Assembly: GCA_046296295.1 (NCBI GenBank)
Contig: JBKBLG010000003.1
Location: 62,001-126,000, forward strand
Length of the DNA: 64,000 nt
From: UBA10646 sp046296295
GTDB lineage: Bacteria; Bacteroidota; Bacteroidia; Chitinophagales; Chitinophagaceae
Direction: 5' to 3'
Under the pieces are notes generated by a model. The model was not told the DNA's origin and searched no databases. It saw only the letters and a list, made by a program, of their open reading frames with translations. Position numbers and translations under genes: made by a program. The stretch's first letter is position 1; every line of letters starts with the position of its first letter. This document shows positions 1 through 8,561 of the stretch, one piece after another.

Positions 1-2
1 TT

Positions 3-47
3 TTTGATAACGAAGGAACAGAAAGTGATAGTAATGAAGATTTTTAG
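3..47 (+). other. possible C-terminal end of an upstream gene
   Basis: The third frame reads a short acidic tail (FDNEGTESDSNEDF) to a TAG at 45-47, followed by a strong terminator. An acidic tail before a terminator is what the end of a gene entering from the left would look like. The first frame is also open, to a TAA at 70-72, so the frame is not certain. No family can be named from this little sequence. Confidence 0.25.
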
Positions 48-75
48 CATTGATCAAGCAATTAAATTGTAAAAG

Positions 76-112
76 CATATGGGGCTGCTGCGCAGCCCCC
101 ATATACTTTTAA
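76..112. terminator. Rho-independent terminator hairpin
   Basis: The inverted repeat TATGGGGCTGC / GCAGCCCCCATA with a three-base loop is followed by a T-rich run (CTTTTAAT). It lies between the left edge and the first complete gene, so it most likely ends a transcript entering from the left. The stem resembles the terminator after the amylase gene at 6344-6380. Confidence 0.7.
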
Positions 113-195
113 TACAACTCATTTTACAAACCTTCAAGATTCTTAACCTTTTCATAGCGTACACTTAATTACTAAATCATAGCTTTATAACAGCT

Positions 196-1098
196 ATGAT
201 ACGTGTTCTAATTACAGGCGGCAATGGTTTTTTAGGCCAGCACCTATGCCATTTTTTGAGTAAGTACCCACAGTTTAATATTATAGCCGTTAGTAAAAGC
301 GAACGGCGCATTCCTTCGTACATCAAGTGCAGTTTCATTCAAACAGACCTTACCGATGCCACTGCATCGGCAGCATTACTGCAAACAGTTCTGCCGAATA
401 TTATTGTGCATACCGCGGCAATGAGTCAGCCCAACGAATGCCACAACAACCCAATGGAGTGCCTACGGCAAAATACATTTACCGTAAGGCAATTACTCAC
501 CCAGCTTGAGGCACTACCTATAACGCACAAGCAATTCATCTTCATCAGTACCGATTTTATATTTGGTGAAGGTGGCCCGCATAATGAGAACGATGTACCC
601 AACCCTCTTAATTTATACGGGCAAAGTAAATTACTTGCAGAGCATTTTGTAGAAGCGGCACCTATTGCAACAGCAATAATAAGACCCGTGTTTATGTATG
701 GCCCTATTTGGCAAGGGTTGCGTAATAGTTTTGTACAATGGGTGGCTTCGCAATTGCAACAGCACCAACCCATTAAGGTTGTAACCGATCAATTAAGAAC
801 ACCTACTTACGTAAATGATGTATGTTGGGCAATACATCAAATCATTATTAAAGAACATACAGGAGTGTACCATACTGCAGGCGGCGAAATTGTAAGTCCG
901 TACGATATTGCCGTTGCTACTGCTAATGTATTGCAACTAGATGTTTCAAAAATTATACCCGTAACAGGCAGTGAGTTTCCGGAAGTTGTATTACGACCCA
1001 AAAAAAGTGGCTTGCATATTCAAAAAACAATCAATACCTTAGGATACCATCCGACACCCCTAAAGCAAGGGATTTTGAACACTTTTAAGGCCTCCTGA
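196..1098 (+). CDS. NAD-dependent epimerase/reductase (extended SDR, RmlD-like)
   Basis: This 300-residue protein is an extended short-chain dehydrogenase/reductase of the RmlD substrate-binding family, cytosolic. The Rossmann glycine motif GGNGFLG sits at residues 8-14, followed by a VHTAAMSQP strand, an FISTDFIFG strand, and the catalytic YGQSK (YxxxK) near residue 140. The family reduces or epimerises nucleotide sugars such as dTDP-4-dehydrorhamnose, but no rml neighbours are present, so the substrate is unknown. A copy of the CCTTACGGTAAAT element lies inside the gene at 475-489 and encodes FTVR. The CHAD gene starts one base after its stop, so the two are probably co-transcribed. Confidence 0.85.
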   Translation: MIRVLITGGNGFLGQHLCHFLSKYPQFNIIAVSKSERRIPSYIKCSFIQTDLTDATASAALLQTVLPNIIVHTAAMSQPNECHNNPMECLRQNTFTVRQLLTQLEALPITHKQFIFISTDFIFGEGGPHNENDVPNPLNLYGQSKLLAEHFVEAAPIATAIIRPVFMYGPIWQGLRNSFVQWVASQLQQHQPIKVVTDQLRTPTYVNDVCWAIHQIIIKEHTGVYHTAGGEIVSPYDIAVATANVLQLDVSKIIPVTGSEFPEVVLRPKKSGLHIQKTINTLGYHPTPLKQGILNTFKAS

Positions 1099-1099
1099 T

Positions 1100-1948
1100 A
1101 TGGATACGCCACTACAAAAATACTACCATCAACGTGTGCAAAATATTTTTAATAGCTTGCACAACTTTGAATTGAATGGTAGCGAGCCAAGCTTACACGA
1201 TGTGCGTATTGAGCTTAAGAAACTCAGAGCCGTGATTCGATTTTTACGAAAGGTGTACCACCGGCACACGCTAAAGCGTTCTGCAAGATTGGTGAATCAT
1301 ATTTTTCAGGCAGCGGGCGAAATCAGAACGTTTCAAATTCTGCAAGAATGGCTTAAGAAATGGGAACTTCCGGCCATTGAACAACAATTTTTTTCAGAAG
1401 GAAGGGTGCACTACCTCACAGAAAATTTCAATCAAAAAAGTACTGATTTTAAAGCTGATATTAAAGAAGCCATTGAACAAATTACACCGTATGTACAAAG
1501 CACTAATAGTATTTTATGTGAGCAATACCTGTTGAGCTTACAATCAGAAATTGAATTATTGCTGCATAAAAATGCTTCTACTACCGAGTGGCACGATCTT
1601 CGAAAACTCATGAAACAATGGCTTTATGCCAATAATTGGATAGAAGATATGGCTAAGTCTGAAAAACTACATAGTACTTATGCTTTTTATAATAAGTTAC
1701 AAGAAGCTATCGGTCAATGGCACGATATTATGATGGTGCAAGAAATGTTCGAAAGAAAACAATTACACCTGAGTGATGATGTTGAAGTACAAAAAGACCT
1801 ATCCATTGGTAAAGAAAAAATGCTTCAGCAACTGAAACAAAAGCAAAAATGGGTAGTTGAACTGATTGAACAATCAAAAAATTTACCATCAACGAACCTA
1901 CATCATCAAAGCAATCCTATTACCAACGGTAATGCCATGCATTCATAA
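1100..1948 (+). CDS. CHAD domain-containing protein
   Basis: The 282-residue protein is a CHAD domain, an all-helical bundle that binds inorganic polyphosphate through conserved histidines and basic residues. Two half-repeats are visible: HDVRIELKKLRAVIRFLRKVY near residues 33-55 and WHDLRKLMKQWLYANNW near residues 165-180. There is no signal peptide and no CYTH domain. It starts one base after the stop of the SDR gene and converges on plsX. Polyphosphate binding is inferred from the family; nothing in the neighbourhood gives a specific role. Confidence 0.85.
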   Translation: MDTPLQKYYHQRVQNIFNSLHNFELNGSEPSLHDVRIELKKLRAVIRFLRKVYHRHTLKRSARLVNHIFQAAGEIRTFQILQEWLKKWELPAIEQQFFSEGRVHYLTENFNQKSTDFKADIKEAIEQITPYVQSTNSILCEQYLLSLQSEIELLLHKNASTTEWHDLRKLMKQWLYANNWIEDMAKSEKLHSTYAFYNKLQEAIGQWHDIMMVQEMFERKQLHLSDDVEVQKDLSIGKEKMLQQLKQKQKWVVELIEQSKNLPSTNLHHQSNPITNGNAMHS

Positions 1949-1970
1949 TTAAGTGCTAATAGGTAACGAA

Positions 1971-2912
1971 TTACGCTGTAAAATGCGTTTGGATACTACC
2001 ACAAACATTAGTAGTAATCATTTTTGATGCAAGGTGCAACATATTAGCAAATGCCTTAGCACTACTAATACCGTGTCCAATTATAACAGGCTTTGCAACA
2101 CCAAGTACAGGTGTGCCGCCATAATTCTCGTAGTGAAACCTGCTAAAGAAACCATCTTGCTCAAGATTGTTTGCTTTAGCAACGTCGTATAAACTTTCTG
2201 CTAGCTTTAATATGATGTTGCCTGTAAACCCATCACACACCATTACATCAGCATTTCCCGTAAGGATATCTCTACCCTCAATATTACCGATAAAATTGAT
2301 TTGTGTATTCGCTTTTAACAACGGAAACGTAGCCTGTGCAAGCGCATTACCCTTTGTTTCTTCTTCGCCTACATTCAGTAGGCCTACCTTAGGTTGCTCA
2401 ACCCCTAAAATAGCTTGGGCATAAATAGCACCCAATGTTGCGAACTGGTTGAGTTGCTCGGGCTTACAATCGGCATTTAAACCAACATCTACAAGCAAAC
2501 TAGTAGTACCATCTAATTTAGGTACAATTGTACCAATGGTAGGACGAATAATACCAGGAATAGCCTTAATGGTGAACATGGTTCCTGCCAACATAGCTCC
2601 TGTGTTACCTGCACTTATAAAGGCATCAATTTTCTCTTTAGCTAAAAGCCCAAAGCCAACAGCAATACTGCTTTGTTGTTTTTCTTTAAGTGCTTTCGCA
2701 GGATGTTCGTTATAGCCAATAACCTCTGGTGCATGTATCAATACCACTTTATCGCTAATGCCCGCTGCTTCAAGCAATGGTGCAACCACTTCTTGCCTAC
2801 CAATACAAAACACTTTAGCCGGCAATGAAACCTCAGATAAATACATGCGTAAGCCATCAACTGCTTCTTTAGGAGCATAATCGCCACCCATCATGTCGAA
2901 TCCAATATTCAT
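1971..2912 (-). CDS. plsX: phosphate acyltransferase PlsX
   Basis: PlsX makes acyl-phosphate from acyl-ACP and phosphate, the first step of the PlsX/PlsY route to lysophosphatidic acid, and acts at the inner face of the membrane. The protein has 313 residues, normal for the family. It begins with the diagnostic MNIGFDMMGGDYAP and contains SAGNTGAMLAG and CDGFTGNIILK. It is the last gene of a leftward cluster DUF177-rpmF-plsX, an arrangement shared with many bacteria. A degenerate copy of the dispersed element (TTTCCCGTAAGG) lies at about 2251-2266, where it encodes LTGN. Confidence 0.97.
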   Translation of the reverse strand: MNIGFDMMGGDYAPKEAVDGLRMYLSEVSLPAKVFCIGRQEVVAPLLEAAGISDKVVLIHAPEVIGYNEHPAKALKEKQQSSIAVGFGLLAKEKIDAFISAGNTGAMLAGTMFTIKAIPGIIRPTIGTIVPKLDGTTSLLVDVGLNADCKPEQLNQFATLGAIYAQAILGVEQPKVGLLNVGEEETKGNALAQATFPLLKANTQINFIGNIEGRDILTGNADVMVCDGFTGNIILKLAESLYDVAKANNLEQDGFFSRFHYENYGGTPVLGVAKPVIIGHGISSAKAFANMLHLASKMITTNVCGSIQTHFTA

Positions 2913-2946
2913 TGCCGGCGTGTTATAAGGTATAAACAGAGAGATA

Positions 2947-3144
2947 CTAGAATGCCTTTAACGGAGCTTTTTCAGCAACCAACTTTCCTTTATAGAAAAG
3001 CTTGCCTTCGCTAACGTGAGCACGGTGGCGTACATGAATTTCGCCTGTAGTTGTATCCTTGCTTAGTGTAACTGTTTCGGCCTTGTAATGCGTTCTACGC
3101 TTAGCACTGCGTTGTTGAGAGTGCCTTCTCTTCGGATTTGGCAT
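2947..3144 (-). CDS. rpmF: 50S ribosomal protein L32
   Basis: This 65-residue basic protein starts MPNPKRRHSQQRSAKRRTH, the hallmark of bL32. It is part of the large ribosomal subunit near the peptidyl-transferase region. The zinc-binding cysteines found in some L32 proteins are absent, so it is the C-minus form. It lies between the DUF177 gene (38 bases upstream) and plsX (34 bases downstream) on the same strand, the usual linkage of ribosome and phospholipid synthesis genes. Confidence 0.97.
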   Translation of the reverse strand: MPNPKRRHSQQRSAKRRTHYKAETVTLSKDTTTGEIHVRHRAHVSEGKLFYKGKLVAEKAPLKAF

Positions 3145-3182
3145 AACTTAAAATTTATTGTTTGCTCAATTACTATACTTAG

Positions 3183-3734
3183 TTAAGTATCAAGTCCTTT
3201 GATTTTATCTAAACCTTTCCAAATGGCTTTAGGGGCATTGGCCACTTCGTTTTCCATTTGTTTTAGTTTGTCTAACACCTCTTGGTTGCATTTTGTACCA
3301 CCCATTTCGTCTTCGCTACAGTGGCGTTGCAAAGGAACACTCAATGTAACAAACTCAAATATCCAATCTGCAAGTTGTAAGTGACTTTCTGTTCTACTAA
3401 TGTAAAACACATCCGGATCTTCTTCACTTGCATTCATGGCTTCAGGTTCATCCACCAACTTTACCAACATTTTAAACTCATCCCAAAGGGCCTGTTCAAG
3501 CGTGTTGCCACAACGGTCGCACAACACTTCAACAGTACCACCAACATCAAAAAACAATTGCATGAAGCCATTATTTTTCTCTAGTTTCAGCGTTACCGTT
3601 GCTTTGCAATTGGCAAAATCTTGCTCACCATAAGGAACAAAGAACTTATCATCCACCTCATAATAAAACTCATGAACACCGGGCTTCAATCCCACAAATG
3701 CTATTTCAAAAGCTCGCCGGTTACTCATAGCCAA
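3183..3734 (-). CDS. DUF177 (YceD-like) protein
   Basis: The 183-residue protein belongs to the DUF177/YceD family, which is linked in many bacteria to rpmF and in plants to 23S rRNA accumulation. A CxxC pair (LCDRCGN) near residue 75 and a later CSEDEMGGTKCN pair could bind one zinc. Two starts are possible, ATG at 3734 (MAMSNRR) and ATG at 3728 (MSNRR); the second matches typical Bacteroidota homologues equally well. It is first in the DUF177-rpmF-plsX cluster and is divergent from the DUF3810 gene. Confidence 0.88.
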   Translation of the reverse strand: MAMSNRRAFEIAFVGLKPGVHEFYYEVDDKFFVPYGEQDFANCKATVTLKLEKNNGFMQLFFDVGGTVEVLCDRCGNTLEQALWDEFKMLVKLVDEPEAMNASEEDPDVFYISRTESHLQLADWIFEFVTLSVPLQRHCSEDEMGGTKCNQEVLDKLKQMENEVANAPKAIWKGLDKIKGLDT

Positions 3735-3846
3735 ATTTTAGGGTGGGCAAAGGTAAGTTTTAACATCCATAAAGCCAAACAAAACTTCTATCAATGAATG
3801 TTCGTACTTTAAAAGTACTTTCACCCCCCCAAAAACTAAAACTTAC

Positions 3847-4932
3847 ATGCACAAGGTTGAAATCCGTAAAACATGGATAAGCACAGCTATCATTGCTATA
3901 GTTCTTCTTGTGCTACATTACTTCTTCAGCGATGCCACCTTTACAGAATATAACTACGCTCAAAACTGGTATGTAAGTTTAAGTAGTGGCTTGCGGGTTA
4001 TTAGCGGTGCACTACCTTTTCCTATAGGTGATTTTTTGTATGCCGGTTTTGCACTCTTCTGGATTGTAATTGCTATTGATGTAACTAGGGCCATCATTAA
4101 AAAAGATTTGCGGATGCAAGACTTCTGGTTGGAAACTGCATACAACATTCGTAAACTCGTAACTATAGTACTCGTATTTTATTTAATGTGGGGCTTTAAC
4201 TATAAGCGTTTAGGCATTGCCCACCAACTTGAGTTAACGCCTCAAAGCTACACCACAGCCGAGCTTGATGCACTTGTAACAGACTTGCAGAAAAAGGTAA
4301 ATGCCACTCGCCAACACATGGGCCACGCTGTAGAATACCCTCGTTATGAGTTAATGTTCACCCATGTGGCCGAAGCATACGATGAGCTAGCACAACAAAA
4401 CCCCATTTTCACCTACGATAACCCCGCTATTAAAAAAAGTTTTTATGGCCGCCTAGGCAACTTTATGGGCTTTACAGGTTATTACAACCCCTTCAGCGGT
4501 GAGGCTAATGTGAATATTCGCATACCAAAATTTCTCATACCATTCACAGCAGCACACGAAGTAGCACACCAATTGGGTTATGCCGGCGAAGATGAAGCAA
4601 GCTTTGTTGCTTACCTGGCAGCACAATCGAGCCAGGATACCACTTTAAAATACAGCACTTTTTTTGAGTTGTTTAATTACGCCAACAGCGAACTACGCAA
4701 CAGAGATACCGCATTAGCTCGCAAGCATTACGAAGGCTTAAATTCATTGGTTAAGGCCGATATTAAGGTTTATGCCGATTATATTGCTCGCAACAAAAGC
4801 TTTGCACGCATCGGCAGCAACTTCTTTTACGGTATTTATTTAAAAGCCAACAATCAGCCTGCCGGTTTAGATAGTTACCATCAAGTAACCGGCCTTTTAA
4901 TTGCCTATAAACGCAAGTTCAAAAACCTGTAA
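3847..4932 (+). CDS. DUF3810 family membrane protein with HExxH motif
   Basis: The 361-residue protein matches DUF3810. Three hydrophobic helices lie near residues 13-30, 63-82 and 104-120, followed by a soluble domain with AAHEVAHQLGY (HExxH) near residue 238 and a following EDEAS that could give the third metal ligand. This suggests a membrane-anchored zinc metallopeptidase; the substrate is unknown and activity is inferred from the motif only. It is a single gene, divergent from the DUF177 cluster. An inverted pair of the dispersed element directly follows it and may end its transcript. Confidence 0.85.
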   Translation: MHKVEIRKTWISTAIIAIVLLVLHYFFSDATFTEYNYAQNWYVSLSSGLRVISGALPFPIGDFLYAGFALFWIVIAIDVTRAIIKKDLRMQDFWLETAYNIRKLVTIVLVFYLMWGFNYKRLGIAHQLELTPQSYTTAELDALVTDLQKKVNATRQHMGHAVEYPRYELMFTHVAEAYDELAQQNPIFTYDNPAIKKSFYGRLGNFMGFTGYYNPFSGEANVNIRIPKFLIPFTAAHEVAHQLGYAGEDEASFVAYLAAQSSQDTTLKYSTFFELFNYANSELRNRDTALARKHYEGLNSLVKADIKVYADYIARNKSFARIGSNFFYGIYLKANNQPAGLDSYHQVTGLLIAYKRKFKNL

Positions 4933-4956
4933 CTCCGTTTAACCCTAGCCATCCAA

Positions 4957-4999
4957 CATTTACCGCAAGGTACATAGAAAATATACCTTACGGTAAATG
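4957..4999. repeat. inverted pair of the CCTTACGGTAAATG element
   Basis: CATTTACCGCAAGGTA at 4957-4972 and TACCTTACGGTAAATG at 4984-4999 form a 16-base stem with one imperfect position and an 11-base loop. It sits 24 bases after the DUF3810 stop and could fold as a terminator-like hairpin in RNA, although no T-run follows. Confidence 0.8.
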
Positions 5000-5063
5000 A
5001 GAAAACACCCCAAATAACTACCGATTTGTTTGTACATTACATACACAACAACATTCGATATTT

Positions 5064-6335
5064 ATGGCACTACAACACCCTACTGTTAGCTGGGCTAATG
5101 GGAGCAATATATACGAGGTTAACCTTCGCCAGTACACCCCTCAGGGCACTTTCTTAGCATTTGCCAATCACTTGCCCAGACTGAAAGCCATGGGCGTAGA
5201 TATTTTATGGTTCATGCCTATTACACCCATAAGCATTAGAAAAAGACAAGGCAGTTTGGGAAGTTATTATGCCTGCAGCAGCTATACAGACACCAATCCT
5301 GAGTTTGGCTCTATTGCACAATTTCAGTACCTCGTTCGGCTGGCACATGAGAACGGTATGCGTGTAATAATTGATTGGGTTGCCAACCATACCGGTTGCG
5401 ACCATAAATGGATGTATACCAACCCAGAATGGTATCTTAAAAACGAACAAGGCGAATTTTACGACCGCAACGGATGGATAGATGTTGCCGACCTCGATTA
5501 TTCGCAAAGTGCTATGCGAAAAGCGATGATAGAAGCGATGCTTTTTTGGGTAAAAACCTGTGGTATCGATGGCTTTCGTTGCGATATGGCACACCTTGTT
5601 CCGCTCGATTTTTGGGCCGATGCTCGCAAAACCATTGAAGCACATTGCCAACCACTTTTTTGGCTTGCCGAAACCGACGACCCTAACTACTTGCAAGTAT
5701 TTGACGCTAGCTATGCTTGGCAGTTGATGCATACCAGCGAAAAGTATATTAAGGGCGAAGATACCATGGCAAGTATGGCTTATTTGTTAGAACAGTATGC
5801 CAAACTACCCCCACAGGCCATGAAACTTTTATTCACCAGCAACCACGATGAAAACAGTTGGAACGGAACTGAGTTTGAAAAATATGGCAACGCAGCACTT
5901 CCTTTTGCCGTACTTACCCTTACCTGGCCGGGCATTCCTTTAATTTACTCAGGTCAAGAAGTAGCTAACCATAAACGCTTGCAATTTTTTGATAAAGATG
6001 TAATTGAGTGGCCGTTAAACTTAAATACCAGTATTGAGGGCATGTACACAGCATTGTTGCATTTGCGTAAGCGTAATAAAGCACTGCAATGGGGTGCCAC
6101 AGCCACTTTATTATCGCAGCATAATCAGGTACTTACCTATTTGCTTACCCAAGAACAGCACAAAGTATTTGTGGTATTGAACGTGAGCCACCACGAAAAA
6201 CAACGTTTAACGGTAGAACATACACATCTTGCAGGCAATTATATAAATGTTGTAAGCGGCATTCAGTTTCAACTACGCAGCCGCGAACAGTTTGAGTTGC
6301 AAGCAGGTGAATTTATGGTGTACGAAGCTGTGTAA
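5064..6335 (+). CDS. GH13 alpha-amylase family glycoside hydrolase
   Basis: The 423-residue protein has a GH13 (beta/alpha)8 barrel and no signal peptide, so it is probably cytosolic. The conserved regions are visible: DWVANHTGCDH (region I), DGFRCDMA with the nucleophile Asp (region II), FWLAETD with the acid/base Glu (region III) and FTSNHDEN with the transition-state Asp (region IV). A short C-terminal beta domain follows. It would hydrolyse or transfer alpha-glucans such as maltodextrins; the exact specificity cannot be read. It stands alone between the element pair and a strong terminator, and downstream of it begins the type I restriction block. Confidence 0.93.
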   Translation: MALQHPTVSWANGSNIYEVNLRQYTPQGTFLAFANHLPRLKAMGVDILWFMPITPISIRKRQGSLGSYYACSSYTDTNPEFGSIAQFQYLVRLAHENGMRVIIDWVANHTGCDHKWMYTNPEWYLKNEQGEFYDRNGWIDVADLDYSQSAMRKAMIEAMLFWVKTCGIDGFRCDMAHLVPLDFWADARKTIEAHCQPLFWLAETDDPNYLQVFDASYAWQLMHTSEKYIKGEDTMASMAYLLEQYAKLPPQAMKLLFTSNHDENSWNGTEFEKYGNAALPFAVLTLTWPGIPLIYSGQEVANHKRLQFFDKDVIEWPLNLNTSIEGMYTALLHLRKRNKALQWGATATLLSQHNQVLTYLLTQEQHKVFVVLNVSHHEKQRLTVEHTHLAGNYINVVSGIQFQLRSREQFELQAGEFMVYEAV

Positions 6336-6343
6336 AAGTTTTT

Positions 6344-6380
6344 AAATGCTATGGGGCTGCGAAGCAGCCCCATAGCATTT
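6344..6380 (+). terminator. terminator after the amylase gene
   Basis: A perfect 17-base stem (AAATGCTATGGGGCTGC and its complement) with the loop GAA starts 9 bases after the amylase stop. The A/T ends of the stem supply the T-run in both directions, so it may also stop hsdM transcription from the right. It ends where the direct repeat bounding the restriction block begins. Confidence 0.85.
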
Positions 6381-6400
6381 AAAATATAAATACAACTACC
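6380..6400 (+). repeat. left copy of the direct repeat bounding accessory block 1
   Basis: The 21-base stretch containing ACAACTACCTTGCGGTAAA recurs in the same orientation at 13759-13779 with one mismatch (A for G in the element core). The two copies bracket the whole type I restriction locus. Each contains one copy of the dispersed CCTTACGGTAAAT element plus seven further shared bases (ATACAAC) on one side. Confidence 0.65.
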
Positions 6401-6429
6401 TTGCGGTAAATGTAATTAAACACCAACAA

Positions 6430-8064
6430 CTATATTTTTTTAAAACCCAATGCTTCAAGAAATTTATTGTGTACAGTACGAGCCTTATTAATTTCTTGAT
6501 CCAACTTGGCTAGGCTTTGATGTACCTCATCAAGATCAATGATTGCTTCTTCTTGCGAGGTACTTATATACCGTGAAATATTCAGGTTATAGTCGTTCTC
6601 CTCAATTTCATCCATGCTTACCCTGCGAGAGTAGCGCTCTTCTTCTGTTCGGTATTTGTAAGTCGAAAGTATTTTTTCAATGTGCTCGGGCAATAGATTA
6701 TTTTGTCGTTTGCCTTTTTCATAATATTCAGAAGCATTGATGAATAACACATCATCAAACTTTTTGCACTTCTTTACAACCAGTATGCAAACCGGAATAC
6801 CTGTGGAGAAAAACAGATTGGCAGGCAGTCCGATTACCGTGTCAATGTTGCCATCTGCTAACAGTTTTCTTCTGATTTTTTCTTCTGCTCCACCTCTGAA
6901 TAACACACCATGCGGCAATATGATGGCCATGGTGCCTTCTTTGCTCAGGAAGTGAAAACCGTGTAAAAGAAAAGCAAAGTCGGCTGCTGACTTGGGTGCA
7001 AGGCCATAACTTTTGAAACGGAAATCTTCAGCCATTACCTCCGTTGGCTCCCAACGGTAGCTAAAAGGCGGATTGGCGACAATGGCATCAAATTCTATTT
7101 TTTTTGAAGGGTTTATTTCGTTTAAAATCGCCCAATCGTTGACTAAAGTGTCTCCGTGATGAATTTCAAACTCTGTATCTTTCAAGCCATGCAATAGCAT
7201 GTTCATTCTTGCCAGGTTGTAGGTAGTGATATTTTTTTCTTGTCCGTAAATTTTACCGATGGTTCCACCTGAATCGGTCATTTTTTTGCGAACGTTGAGC
7301 AACAATGAGCCCGAACCACAGGTAAAATCTAACACACGTTCAATCTTTTTCTTTTCGCCTTGGCCGGGGTTTTGGCTGTCGAGGGTTACAATGCCGGAAA
7401 GAATATCAGAAATACGCTGTGGGGTGTAAAATTCACCTGCTTTTTTTCCTGAACCTGCCGCAAATTGTCCAATCAGGTATTCGTAAGCATCACCAAGAAT
7501 GTCTCTATCGGTTGAAAATTGCGCAAGTCCTTCTGCAATTTTCTGAATGATGGTGCAAAGCTTTTTATTTCGCTCTTCGTAGTTTTTACCCAGTTTTTCA
7601 GAATCCAGATTGATTTCGGAAAACAATCCTTGAAAAGTGCTTTCAAACGATTCGTTTTCGATGTATTTAAAGCCTTCTTGCAAAGTGCGAAGCAATTCTT
7701 TACTTTGGGTTTTAGCCAATTCGGCAATATTATTCCATAAATAATCAGGCTTGATAACATAGTGAATTTTTCTACGCATCTGCTTTTCAAAATCGCTGAT
7801 GTCGTTTGGATTTTCCTTATACCATTTTGCCAATGGTGTAATGCTGCCGTTGGGTGCAGGATAATCTTTGCCTAATTCCTTTTTGGCTGCTGCTTCGTAG
7901 TTGTCGCTCAGATAACGTAGAAACAAAAACGAAAGCATGTAATCGCGAAAATCGTCAGCGTTCATTGCTCCGCGCAATTCGTCTGCGATTTTCCAAAGGG
8001 TTTTTCCTAAGTTCAATTGAGAATTGATAGTTGAGAATTGAGAATTGTTTTTATCGGTAGCCAT
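6430..8064 (-). CDS. hsdM: type I restriction-modification DNA methyltransferase subunit HsdM
   Basis: The 544-residue N6-adenine methyltransferase subunit of a type I restriction system pairs with HsdS to methylate the target and with HsdR to restrict it. An N-terminal helical HsdM_N domain (residues 20-160) is followed by the SAM motif VLDFTCGSGSLLL and the catalytic NPPF (FDAIVANPPFSYRW). Codons about 6-19 (NNSQFSTINSQLN) come from the TTGAGAATTGATAG repeat that fills the upstream spacer, so the N-terminus has been extended by repeat DNA. It is last in the leftward order hsdR, GIY-YIG, hsdS, four-helix, hsdM. Confidence 0.95.
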   Translation of the reverse strand: MATDKNNSQFSTINSQLNLGKTLWKIADELRGAMNADDFRDYMLSFLFLRYLSDNYEAAAKKELGKDYPAPNGSITPLAKWYKENPNDISDFEKQMRRKIHYVIKPDYLWNNIAELAKTQSKELLRTLQEGFKYIENESFESTFQGLFSEINLDSEKLGKNYEERNKKLCTIIQKIAEGLAQFSTDRDILGDAYEYLIGQFAAGSGKKAGEFYTPQRISDILSGIVTLDSQNPGQGEKKKIERVLDFTCGSGSLLLNVRKKMTDSGGTIGKIYGQEKNITTYNLARMNMLLHGLKDTEFEIHHGDTLVNDWAILNEINPSKKIEFDAIVANPPFSYRWEPTEVMAEDFRFKSYGLAPKSAADFAFLLHGFHFLSKEGTMAIILPHGVLFRGGAEEKIRRKLLADGNIDTVIGLPANLFFSTGIPVCILVVKKCKKFDDVLFINASEYYEKGKRQNNLLPEHIEKILSTYKYRTEEERYSRRVSMDEIEENDYNLNISRYISTSQEEAIIDLDEVHQSLAKLDQEINKARTVHNKFLEALGFKKI

Positions 8065-8144
8065 TTTTTTAATTGAGAATTGAGAATTGATAGTTAAGAA
8101 TTGAGAATTGAGAATTGATAGTTGAGAATTGAGAATTGAGAATT
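8014..8144. repeat. tandem TTGAGAATTGATAG repeats
   Basis: Repeats of GAATTGAGAATTGATAGTT type run from 8071 to 8144 between hsdM and the four-helix-bundle gene. A second run at 8014-8047 lies inside the first codons of hsdM. The same kind of A/T-rich repeat is common in Bacteroidota intergenic DNA (from memory of the phylum). No promoter is evident within it. Confidence 0.85.
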
Positions 8145-8532
8145 ATTTTTTCATGCTATTTTTTGATGACTTTACAATGCTAACCAATAGCTTTAGCAAT
8201 TCTTCAGAATCGGAATAGATGAATTCAAATTCTTTTTCATTGATAAAATCACTGTCTTTTAACAGGTGAAGCCAATACGCAGTTTCATTCGCTTCTTTTA
8301 AAGCGATGTTCATTTTACTGATAAAATCGGGTTTTGATTGGGCGTGTTCACTTTCTTTGATTAAAGCACCGATAGCAGTGCCACTTCGTAGAAGCTGTTT
8401 ACTCAAAACAAACTCCTTCTTTTCGGATGTTAAATATTTATACAAATTGATTACCCTCAACGCAAAAGCGTAGGACTTATTCATTACAACATTTTCCCTT
8501 ACCTTTTCCATTTTCAATTTTCCATTTTCCAT
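8143..8532 (-). CDS. four helix bundle protein (S23/Avd-like family)
   Basis: The 129-residue protein belongs to the four-helix-bundle family found in 23S rRNA intervening sequences (TIGR02436), distantly related to the Avd accessory protein of diversity-generating retroelements. Typical segments are SYAFALRVINLYKYL, LSKQLLRSGTAIGALIKES and ISKMNIALKEANETAYWL. The members are basic and may bind nucleic acid; function is unproven. The N-terminus MENGKLKMEK is encoded by the ATGGAAAATGGAAAATTG repeat shared with the end of hsdS, so the true start may be the later methionine of MNKSYAFAL. It is a guest between hsdS and hsdM. Confidence 0.85.
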   Translation of the reverse strand: MENGKLKMEKVRENVVMNKSYAFALRVINLYKYLTSEKKEFVLSKQLLRSGTAIGALIKESEHAQSKPDFISKMNIALKEANETAYWLHLLKDSDFINEKEFEFIYSDSEELLKLLVSIVKSSKNSMKK

Positions 8533-8561
8533 TATCCATTCTCAATTATTCATTCTCCATT
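8505..8561. repeat. ATGGAAAATGGAAAATTG-type repeats
   Basis: On the minus strand this stretch reads repeated GAATGGATAATGG / AAAATGGAAAATTG units. It spans the last codons of hsdS (FPMENE), the short spacer and the first codons of the four-helix-bundle gene. With the TTGAGAATTG array on the other side, the four-helix gene is flanked by low-complexity repeats at both ends. Confidence 0.75.
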
